A stretch of 11,618 nt of DNA. It comes from an uncultured Clostridia bacterium (GTDB taxonomy: Bacteria > Bacillota_A > Clostridia > TANB77 > CAG-508). The position numbers were made by a program, and so were the translations under genes. Position 1 is the first letter of the stretch. Every line of letters starts with the position of its first letter. A model generated the notes under the pieces. It was not told the DNA's origin. It did no database searches and worked only from the letters and a program-made list of their open reading frames with translations. Positions 1-4,065 of the stretch are shown here, one piece after another. The stretch spans positions 1-11,618 of the forward strand of contig CALXJS010000049.1 of the NCBI GenBank assembly GCA_944388685.1. The letters run 5' to 3'.

Positions 1-59
1 CTCTATTTTTTTAATTTAACTATATATATTTAAGTTCTCGAAGAAGCGTAAAGATTTGT

Positions 60-142
60 CGACGCGAAAAATTGCTACGCAATTTTTCTGTGCATCGTTA
101 TTTTTTTGTGGTATAGGAAAAGCAATTTTTCCTATACCACAA
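60..142. repeat. Two strong inverted repeats left of the agr terminator
   Basis: Arms 66-75 and 79-88 are a perfect 10-bp hairpin with a 3-nt loop. Arms 106-121 and 127-142 are a perfect 16-bp hairpin with a 5-nt loop, extendable by A-T pairs between 101-104 and 144-147. Both contain the string GCAATTTTTC. Neither stem is followed by a clear T-tract outside the stem on either strand. The first could act as a plus-strand terminator for a gene left of the window, since the T-run is in its 3' arm. I see no reading frame in 1-247. Confidence 0.6.
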
Positions 143-165
143 GAAAAAACAGCTTTAAAAGCTGT
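143..165 (-). terminator. Intrinsic terminator after agrBD
   Basis: On the minus strand a 7-bp stem (ACAGCTT / AAGCTGT, 3-nt loop) is followed at once by a T-run at 148-144. It lies about 80 nt beyond the agrD stop. Two further inverted repeats lie between agrD and this site: 185-203 (8-bp stem, 3-nt loop) and 210-240 (10-bp stem, 11-nt loop). They may stabilise the 3' end of the agrBD message. Confidence 0.6.
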
Positions 166-247
166 CTTATATTGGATTGTAATATATAACTTTTTAAGTT
201 ATACAGGATGGCAAAAATAATTTTTCGTTCTATTTTTGCCAAGTTCA

Positions 248-367
248 TTAGTCTTTTTTTATCATGCTTGCAGGCATTTTTGGTTGATGGAATACAAATA
301 GTACTAAACAAGCTGTGTTTGTTGCTTTAGCATATTTTTCTGCTATTTTAGATAAAAATTTGAACAT
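248..367 (-). CDS. agrD: AgrD-type cyclic autoinducer peptide precursor
   Basis: A 39-aa precursor of a quorum-sensing cyclic (thio)lactone peptide. The N-terminus is an amphipathic basic helix (MFKFLSKIAEKYAKA, residues 1-15). The middle, TACLVLFVF (18-26), holds the only Cys (Cys20). The C-terminal tail has the family recognition pattern HQPKMP (27-32) followed by a charged end. In the family, AgrB cuts the precursor and the Cys thiol closes a ring on the C-terminus of the core. The start is fixed by a strong ribosome site, AAAGGGGG, 8 nt upstream. It lies 51 nt downstream of agrB on the same strand. Unusually, the Cys is eight residues from the first Pro of the tail, longer than in the Staphylococcus, Listeria or C. 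perfringens precursors I recall, so the ring may be larger than five residues. The call rests on the motif pattern and the neighbour. Confidence 0.85.
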   Translation of the reverse strand: MFKFLSKIAEKYAKATNTACLVLFVFHQPKMPASMIKKD

Positions 368-393
368 AATGGATTCCCCCTTTAATATATATT

Positions 394-419
394 AAAAACA
401 TACCGCGGTATATGTTTTT
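394..419. repeat. Palindrome between agrB and agrD
   Basis: A perfect palindrome TACCGCGGTA (401-410) is flanked by complementary AAAAACA (394-400) and TGTTTTT (413-419), with a 2-nt bulge. It begins right after the agrB stop codon and ends 27 nt before the agrD start. In RNA it could form a hairpin separating the two cistrons; in DNA it could be a protein site. The GC core stands out in this AT-rich sequence. Confidence 0.55.
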
Positions 420-1045
420 TAAACATTTTGAGTTGAAGTATCTCCATATACTTCATATCCATATTTATTTTTCGTTAATCTATATGCAAATTTTGTTATC
501 GTTAAGGTTTGTATAAGATTTCCAAAAATTAAAATATTAGAAATGACACTATTGGTTATAAATATAGCTGCAATAAGTCCTAGTGAATATGTAATATAAG
601 CTAAAATTTGTTTTCTTTTTCTTTCTTTTTCAGATAATATTGGAACATTTTCTGTATCGGCTGGTGCATAAAGTTTAATCATAATCATTCCAAATATCCA
701 ACCTACTCCTATTAATATATATTTTATCATTTCATCTAATACAATATTTTGTGATAGAAAAACGATTCCACAATAAAATGTTGTCGTTCCTAATATACAA
801 CCTAGATGTGTTTTTAAATGAAATCCTCCAGATGCTCCTCTGTATGGTGTTAGTACTATAAACATAAATAATACTTCTTTTAACATTCCAAATATGTAAG
901 CAATTATAAATATTAGAAAAACTTTTGGTATCTCACCTACTATATTTTGTAATCCATAATTTATAACTTCTGCTTTTTCATCATCCATTTCTGGCATTTC
1001 TTTTCTTATTTTATTTGTCAAGAATGTGCAGATTTTATCTATCAT
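419..1045 (-). CDS. agrB: AgrB-family autoinducer-processing protease
   Basis: Polytopic membrane cysteine endopeptidase that trims AgrD and helps form the cyclic signal. The protein is 208 aa from the chosen start, close to the usual size of about 190-210. The catalytic pair is intact: in GGFHLKTHLGC the His (residue 76) and the Cys seven residues later (83) match the His/Cys spacing of S. aureus AgrB. Several hydrophobic spans follow (roughly 41-66, 83-101, 107-125, 145-180). I chose the ATG at 1045: the upstream in-frame GTG at 1054 overlaps the ribosome site AGAGGTG, which sits 6 nt before this ATG. It is the first gene of an agrB-agrD unit with its own promoter. No histidine kinase or response regulator is visible; they may lie left of the window. 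The call is solid from the motif and the adjacent agrD. Confidence 0.93.
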   Translation of the reverse strand: MIDKICTFLTNKIRKEMPEMDDEKAEVINYGLQNIVGEIPKVFLIFIIAYIFGMLKEVLFMFIVLTPYRGASGGFHLKTHLGCILGTTTFYCGIVFLSQNIVLDEMIKYILIGVGWIFGMIMIKLYAPADTENVPILSEKERKRKQILAYITYSLGLIAAIFITNSVISNILIFGNLIQTLTITKFAYRLTKNKYGYEVYGDTSTQNV

Positions 1046-1071
1046 TTTCTTCACCTCTTCTTGCTAATTTG

Positions 1072-1100
1072 ATTTTAGCACTCTTATGATTTTTGTATAA
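1072..1100 (-). promoter_or_regulatory. agrBD promoter with extended -10
   Basis: On the minus strand an extended -10, TGC-TAAAAT (-10 hexamer at 1072-1077), lies about 20 nt upstream of the agrB ribosome site. The position 17 bp upstream holds TTATAC (1095-1100), a poor -35. A weak -35 beside tandem repeats suggests activator dependence. This is inference from spacing and sequence. Confidence 0.55.
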
Positions 1101-1136
1101 TTTTATTTTGCAAAAGATATATTTTGTTTTACAAAA
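1095..1136 (-). promoter_or_regulatory. Tandem 21-bp direct repeats, candidate AgrA/LytTR sites
   Basis: Two head-to-tail copies fill 1116-1136 and 1095-1115 with no gap. Read on the minus strand they begin TTTTGTAAAACAAAAT and TTTTGCAAAATAAAAT, matching at 14 of 16 positions. The period of 21 bp is two helical turns, and the proximal copy covers the -35 position of the agrBD promoter. LytTR-type response regulators of agr systems are known to bind direct repeats with this geometry. The regulator itself is not in the window. Confidence 0.55.
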
Positions 1137-1176
1137 ATTCTATTTATCATTTTTCGTAAATATTTTATAGGTAATA

Positions 1177-1223
1177 TAAAAAAAATATAGTTGCATATTT
1201 TTAAAAATCCTCAACTATATTTT
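1177..1223 (-). terminator. Terminator overlapping the end of the pseudouridine synthase gene
   Basis: Arms 1212-1223 and 1182-1193 are perfectly complementary over 12 bp, and the minus-strand T-run continues to 1178. The upstream arm lies inside the last codons of the gene ending at 1201, so the stop codon is in the loop. It separates this gene from agrBD. Confidence 0.65.
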
Positions 1224-1902
1224 CGTTATTTCTTAAAATACACCAAGTTCCAATTGGTTCTGGCAAATCCTTAAATTCTATTTTTTCCTTAGAAATAGGA
1301 TGTTCAATAGTAAGTTTATATGCCCATAAAGCAATTTGTTTTCCCTTTCCTCTAGTTCCATATTTTTGATCTCCAAATATACTATGACCAAAATGAGATA
1401 ATTGTACACGTATTTGATGATGTCTACCTGTATGTAAATTAATTTTTACTAGGGATAAATTTTTTATCTCATTATATTTTAAAACTTCATAATCTAATTT
1501 TGCTTCTTTTGCATTTTTCTTTTCTTTATTTACCACTTTACTCATATTATTTCTTTCATCTTTATACAGATAATCAACCAAAGTTCCTTTTGTCTTTTCA
1601 AACTTTCCATCAACAACTGCTAAATATTCTTTCTTGAAGATTTTTTCTCGCACCTGATTGCTTAATCTTGAAGCCGCTTTGGAAGTTTTCGCAAATACCA
1701 TAACACCACCTACTGGTCTATCTAATCTATGAACTAGACCCAAATATACATTTCCTGGTTTATTATACTTTTCTTTAATATATTCCTTAACAAGTGTTAG
1801 CATATCCATATCTCCAGTTTTGTCTGATTGTGAAGGAATATTTGGTATTTTTTCTACAACAATAATATGATTATCTTCATATATCACTTTTAATTTTTCC
1901 AT
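1201..1902 (-). CDS. RluA-family RNA pseudouridine synthase
   Basis: Converts uridine to pseudouridine in rRNA or tRNA; the target base cannot be read from sequence. From the ATG at 1902 the protein is 233 aa. It shows the family's catalytic motif HRLDR (catalytic Asp61), then GGVMVFAKT, and later HTGRHHQIRVQL with GDQKYG. There is no N-terminal S4 domain, so it belongs to the short RluA-type group. An in-frame ATG at 1974 would add 24 residues but lacks a ribosome site and sits against a large inverted repeat. The ATG at 1902 has AAAGG about 7 nt upstream and begins directly at the conserved VIYEDNHIIVVEK. It lies downstream of a methyltransferase gene on the same strand, about 140 nt away, and ends in its own terminator. 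The family call is secure; the exact orthologue is not. Confidence 0.92.
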   Translation of the reverse strand: MEKLKVIYEDNHIIVVEKIPNIPSQSDKTGDMDMLTLVKEYIKEKYNKPGNVYLGLVHRLDRPVGGVMVFAKTSKAASRLSNQVREKIFKKEYLAVVDGKFEKTKGTLVDYLYKDERNNMSKVVNKEKKNAKEAKLDYEVLKYNEIKNLSLVKINLHTGRHHQIRVQLSHFGHSIFGDQKYGTRGKGKQIALWAYKLTIEHPISKEKIEFKDLPEPIGTWCILRNNENIVEDF

Positions 1903-1976
1903 TTCAAACCTTTTCCAATTTATTTTTTTATTTACTATAATTTGTAAAAGAATTAGATATTTGGCTAGGCACATGA

Positions 1977-2024
1977 ATTTGAAATTTATGAGGCGTGCTC
2001 ACGCACGTTGATTAAATTTCAAAT
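1977..2024. repeat. Two-tier inverted repeat between RNA-modification genes
   Basis: Outer arms 1977-1988 and 2013-2024 are 12-bp perfect complements (ATTTGAAATTTA and its reverse complement). Nested inside is a GC-rich hairpin CGTGC-TCAC-GCACG (1994-2007). There is no T-tract on either side, so it is not a typical intrinsic terminator. It could be an intergenic palindromic repeat, an mRNA-stabilising fold or a processing site between the two minus-strand genes. Confidence 0.6.
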
Positions 2025-2045
2025 GAAATGTAACAACGCCAAATG

Positions 2046-2921
2046 CTAATTATTTTGCAAATTTTCCCATCTTCCATAAATTCCACAAGGTAAAACTAAC
2101 TTAGAATTTTCCATAGGAAGTCCAATTTCTCCAGCTTCCACTTTTCCTTTATACTTCTTGGCTACCGTTAACTGTAAAATATCTTCCAAAACTTTGCTAG
2201 ATATTCCTGTTGTGTAAGAATTAATTAGAAAAAATAATGGATTATCTGATAATACCTTTGTGCATAACTCTACTAAATCATAAATATTATTTTCAAATTG
2301 CCATACCTCTCCTTTAGCCCCTCTGCCATAAGAAGGTGGGTCCATTATAATTGCATCATAGGTATTTCCTCTTCTAATTTCTCTATTTACAAATTTAACA
2401 ACATCATCTACGATAAAACGAACGGGTTTATCTTGCAAACCAGAAGACGTTACATTTTCTTTTGCCCAAGTGGTCATGCCTTTTGAACTATCAACATGAC
2501 ATACAGAAGCACCTGCTGATAGACAAGCAACTGTTGCTCCACCTGTATAGGCAAAAAGATTTAAAACTTTTATGTCTCTTTTTTCGCTTTTAATTTTCTG
2601 TATCATCCAATCCCAGTTTACAGCTTGTTCTGGAAATAACCCTGTATGTTTAAATCCCATTGGTTTTATATTAAAAATTAAATCTTTATATTTTATTTGC
2701 CATTGAGAAGGCATTTTTTTCTTAAAGTCCCATGAACCGCCACCTGTTTTGCTCCTATTATATACTGCATTAATATCGTTCCATTTATTTGGGAAACTTT
2801 TATTTTTCCATATAATTTGTGGGTCTGGTCTAGATAATATCACATTTCCCCATTTTTCTAACTTTTGACCATCTGCCATGTCTAATATTTTATAATCTTT
2901 CCATTCATTTGCTATTTTCAT
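2046..2921 (-). CDS. Class I SAM-dependent methyltransferase, RlmI/RlmK-like
   Basis: Predicted cytoplasmic S-adenosylmethionine-dependent methyltransferase of the COG1092 / Methyltrans_SAM group, whose characterised members (RlmI, and the RlmK part of RlmKL) modify 23S rRNA. It is 291 aa. The Rossmann-fold motifs are VLNLFAYTGGAT (residues 119-130, motif I), an acidic residue in HVDSS (Asp144), DDVVKF (172-177) and the catalytic-loop DPPSY (194-198) followed by GRGAKGE. The N-terminal ~110 residues lack a recognisable PUA domain, so it is shorter than E. coli RlmI. The ATG at 2921 is preceded by an in-frame stop nine nt upstream and has no close ribosome site; a perfect AGGAGG lies 32 nt upstream with a small hairpin between. 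Its own promoter is at 2977-3005. Substrate is not determinable here. Confidence 0.88.
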   Translation of the reverse strand: MKIANEWKDYKILDMADGQKLEKWGNVILSRPDPQIIWKNKSFPNKWNDINAVYNRSKTGGGSWDFKKKMPSQWQIKYKDLIFNIKPMGFKHTGLFPEQAVNWDWMIQKIKSEKRDIKVLNLFAYTGGATVACLSAGASVCHVDSSKGMTTWAKENVTSSGLQDKPVRFIVDDVVKFVNREIRRGNTYDAIIMDPPSYGRGAKGEVWQFENNIYDLVELCTKVLSDNPLFFLINSYTTGISSKVLEDILQLTVAKKYKGKVEAGEIGLPMENSKLVLPCGIYGRWENLQNN

Positions 2922-2959
2922 ATTTTTTTAAGTAAGTTTAATAAACTACTCTTCCTCCT
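2922..2959 (-). promoter_or_regulatory. Displaced ribosome site with intervening hairpin
   Basis: AGGAGG at 2954-2959 is the only good ribosome site for the methyltransferase, but it is 32 nt from the ATG. Between them, the minus-strand sequence GTAGTTT-ATT-AAAC(T)TAC can fold into a 7-bp stem with one bulge. This would cut the effective spacing to about 14 nt. No ATG, GTG or TTG lies at a normal distance from the AGGAGG. Confidence 0.4.
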
Positions 2960-2976
2960 ATTTTCAGAATAGCTTT

Positions 2977-3005
2977 ATTTTATCATATTTTTTTGATTTT
3001 TCCAA
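2977..3005 (-). promoter_or_regulatory. Promoter of the methyltransferase gene
   Basis: Minus strand TTGGAA (3000-3005), 17-bp spacer, TAAAAT (2977-2982) with an extended TGA. It lies just downstream of the 63-aa gene, so the methyltransferase can be transcribed alone as well as by readthrough. Confidence 0.55.
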
Positions 3006-3019
3006 GGGTATTTGACGAT

Positions 3020-3211
3020 TTAAATGTTTTGTAAAATTTTAAAAAAATTATATATCATGATTGCATTTATGCTAGATAATATAATTAATGACACTATTAT
3101 CATACTAATCCATTTGTGTTCACTAATCTTTCTTAAGAGTTTTTTATTGAAGTCCTCCTCACTTGTTTTTCTTAATTGTAAATTTAATATGCTTTCTTTG
3201 GTATATTCCAT
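3020..3211 (-). CDS. Small single-span membrane protein of unknown function
   Basis: A 63-aa protein I do not recognise. The N-terminal ~32 residues are polar and charged (MEYTKESILNLQLRKTSEED...), followed by one strong hydrophobic span (about 34-57, KWISMIIVSLIILSSINAIMIY) and a short tail. The start is well supported by AAGGAGG a few nt upstream. The positive-charge pattern before the span (KKLLRKISEHK) suggests a cytoplasmic N-terminus. It lies upstream of the methyltransferase gene on the same strand, with no clear terminator between them. The opposite-strand frame over the same bases lacks such a ribosome site. I am confident that it is a gene, not of its role. Confidence 0.65.
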   Translation of the reverse strand: MEYTKESILNLQLRKTSEEDFNKKLLRKISEHKWISMIIVSLIILSSINAIMIYNFFKILQNI

Positions 3212-3340
3212 TTTTCCTTCCTCCTTATCCTTTTTTCATAATATGATATTCACTTGAATTTTTATTTATTACTTATTTTTTTATAACTTTTCAGACTTTT
3301 CTTATTTTTTGTATATAATTTTTCAAAACCGTACAAAAAT

Positions 3341-3369
3341 TTGTATTTTTAGCCTTTTTGTGGTATAAT
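3341..3369 (+). promoter_or_regulatory. Promoter of the 62-aa membrane-peptide gene
   Basis: TTGTAT (3341-3346), 17-bp spacer, TATAAT (3364-3369) with an extended TGG. This is a near-consensus sigma-A promoter, with transcription predicted to start near 3376 and a leader of about 80 nt. Confidence 0.75.
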
Positions 3370-3377
3370 ATATTAAA

Positions 3378-3431
3378 TGGGCAATGTCCCAATGTAACTA
3401 TTTTTTCAACTCTTTGATGCCCCAAAGAGTT
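3378..3431 (+). promoter_or_regulatory. Structured leader of the 62-aa gene
   Basis: The leader contains a perfect 9-bp hairpin (AACTCTTTG at 3408-3416, CAAAGAGTT at 3423-3431, 6-nt loop) just before the ribosome site AAGGAG. Near the 5' end GGGCA can pair locally with TCCC or with TGCCC in that hairpin's loop, so alternative folds are possible. There is no T-tract, so it is not a terminator. No known riboswitch motif was recognised. Confidence 0.45.
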
Positions 3432-3458
3432 AACTTGTAAAGAAAAGGAGAATAAAAA

Positions 3459-3647
3459 ATGAAAAAAATGATACAAGTATTTATTGATATAGCAGTTGCT
3501 TTCGGATTTCGGTATATTGTTACTATTATAGCTGAAAATATTTTTTCACAAAATTTGGATAATTCCCAAATTTTGTGGGTAGCCACCATTGTTGTAGCAA
3601 TTTTATTCGCTGAGTTCTATCCTGGAAGCAGTGAATCTAATGAATAA
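3459..3647 (+). CDS. 62-aa two-span membrane peptide, function unknown
   Basis: A short hydrophobic protein starting MKKMIQVFIDIAVAFGF, with two predicted membrane spans (about residues 4-27 and 38-55) joined by a polar loop (ENIFSQNLDNSQ) and ending in an acidic tail (SSESNE). The ribosome site AAAGGAG is 8 nt before the ATG. The gene is monocistronic: a near-consensus promoter, a hairpin leader and a strong terminator within 10 nt of the stop. No family is recognised. Size and topology are compatible with a holin-like or membrane-acting peptide, a type I toxin, or a small regulatory membrane protein, but nothing in the sequence decides between them. I found no convincing convergent antisense RNA promoter, which weakens the type I toxin idea. 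Confidence 0.7.
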   Translation: MKKMIQVFIDIAVAFGFRYIVTIIAENIFSQNLDNSQILWVATIVVAILFAEFYPGSSESNE

Positions 3648-3654
3648 AACTATT

Positions 3655-3699
3655 GAAGCTAGAATGACGGGCATGTCAGAATTCTAGCTTCTTTTTTTC
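3655..3699 (+). terminator. Strong intrinsic terminator after the 62-aa gene
   Basis: Arms 3655-3665 and 3681-3691 pair perfectly over 11 bp (GAAGCTAGAAT / ATTCTAGCTTC), with a further GAC/GTC pairing inside, then a T7 run. Confidence 0.9.
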
Positions 3700-3718
3700 T
3701 GTATATATTTAATTATTA

Positions 3719-3778
3719 TTGTTAAAACACTATGTTTATGATATACTATTTGAGTAACTACTCAGAGTAAACACTCTG
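3719..3778 (+). promoter_or_regulatory. Promoter and repeated operator-like site of the 58-aa gene
   Basis: TTGTTA (3719-3724), 17-bp spacer, TATACT (3742-3747) with an extended TGA. Across the predicted start are two tandem 12-nt units, GAGTAACTACTC (3752-3763) and GAGTAAACACTC (3765-3776), each itself an inverted repeat and matching at 10 of 12 positions. They could be an operator pair or two small leader hairpins (GAGT/ACTC and CAGAGT/ACTCTG). Confidence 0.6.
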
Positions 3779-3816
3779 CAAAATTGCTTTTTATTTGCTC
3801 AAGGAGGTTGTTCATT

Positions 3817-3993
3817 ATGAAAAAAGCAATTTTTCTTATTTCACTGCCAATCTGTGGGATTTTGATTGGCATTACAAGCCTGTTTTTACAGGACTATCGG
3901 TATCAAATTTGGATGGCAAGACGCTATCCAGGATTTGCCATGTATGGCAAGATTAAAAAAGGGCGTAAAAAATACGCCCATATGAGGATTTAA
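3817..3993 (+). CDS. 58-aa membrane-anchored basic peptide, function unknown
   Basis: The protein has one N-terminal hydrophobic span (MKKAIFLISLPICGILIGIT, residues 1-20, continuing to about 25), then a Tyr/Arg-rich segment (QDYRYQIWMARRYPGF) and a strongly basic end (KIKKGRKKYAHMRI). I chose the ATG at 3817 because AAGGAGG lies 9 nt upstream; the longer in-frame start at 3784 has none. The N-terminus could be a signal peptide or an anchor, with the basic part on one face of the membrane. It has its own promoter and terminator and follows the 62-aa gene by about 170 nt. An inverted repeat GGGCGT/ACGCCC lies in the last codons. The gene is likely real from its signals; its role is unknown. 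Confidence 0.65.
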   Translation: MKKAIFLISLPICGILIGITSLFLQDYRYQIWMARRYPGFAMYGKIKKGRKKYAHMRI

Positions 3994-4005
3994 TCCTCAC
4001 TTTTT
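3983..4005 (+). terminator. Terminator overlapping the stop of the 58-aa gene
   Basis: TGAGGAT-TTA-ATCCTCA, a 7-bp stem that includes the stop codon in its loop, followed by CTTTTT. Confidence 0.75.
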
Positions 4006-4065
4006 GCTTTACTAGTCCTTAAATATGATAAATATTAAAAGGTCTAGTAAAGCTAAAATTTTTTA
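4006..4065. repeat. Inverted repeat between the convergent 58-aa gene and uvrC
   Basis: Arms 4006-4020 and 4039-4053 (GCTTTACTAG.CCTT against AAGG.CTAGTAAAGC) pair over 14 of 15 positions with an 18-nt AT-rich loop. On the plus strand it is followed by TAAAATTTTTT, so it can serve as a second plus-strand terminator. On the minus strand it is not followed by T's, so it does not look like a normal uvrC terminator. Confidence 0.6.

Noticed and set aside
1046..1054. GTG start for agrB
   Set aside because: The GTG lies within the AGAGGTG ribosome site that serves the ATG at 1045.
1903..1974. Longer start for the pseudouridine synthase (24 extra residues)
   Set aside because: No ribosome site, hydrophobic extension unlike the family, and it begins directly after an inverted repeat; the ATG at 1902 has a site and fits the family start.
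3291..3589. Minus-strand frames opposite the 62-aa gene
   Set aside because: They overlap the promoter, leader and gene of the plus strand, lack ribosome sites and have no plausible protein features.
3784..3816. Upstream start of the 58-aa peptide
   Set aside because: It has no ribosome site, whereas ATG 3817 has AAGGAGG at 9 nt.
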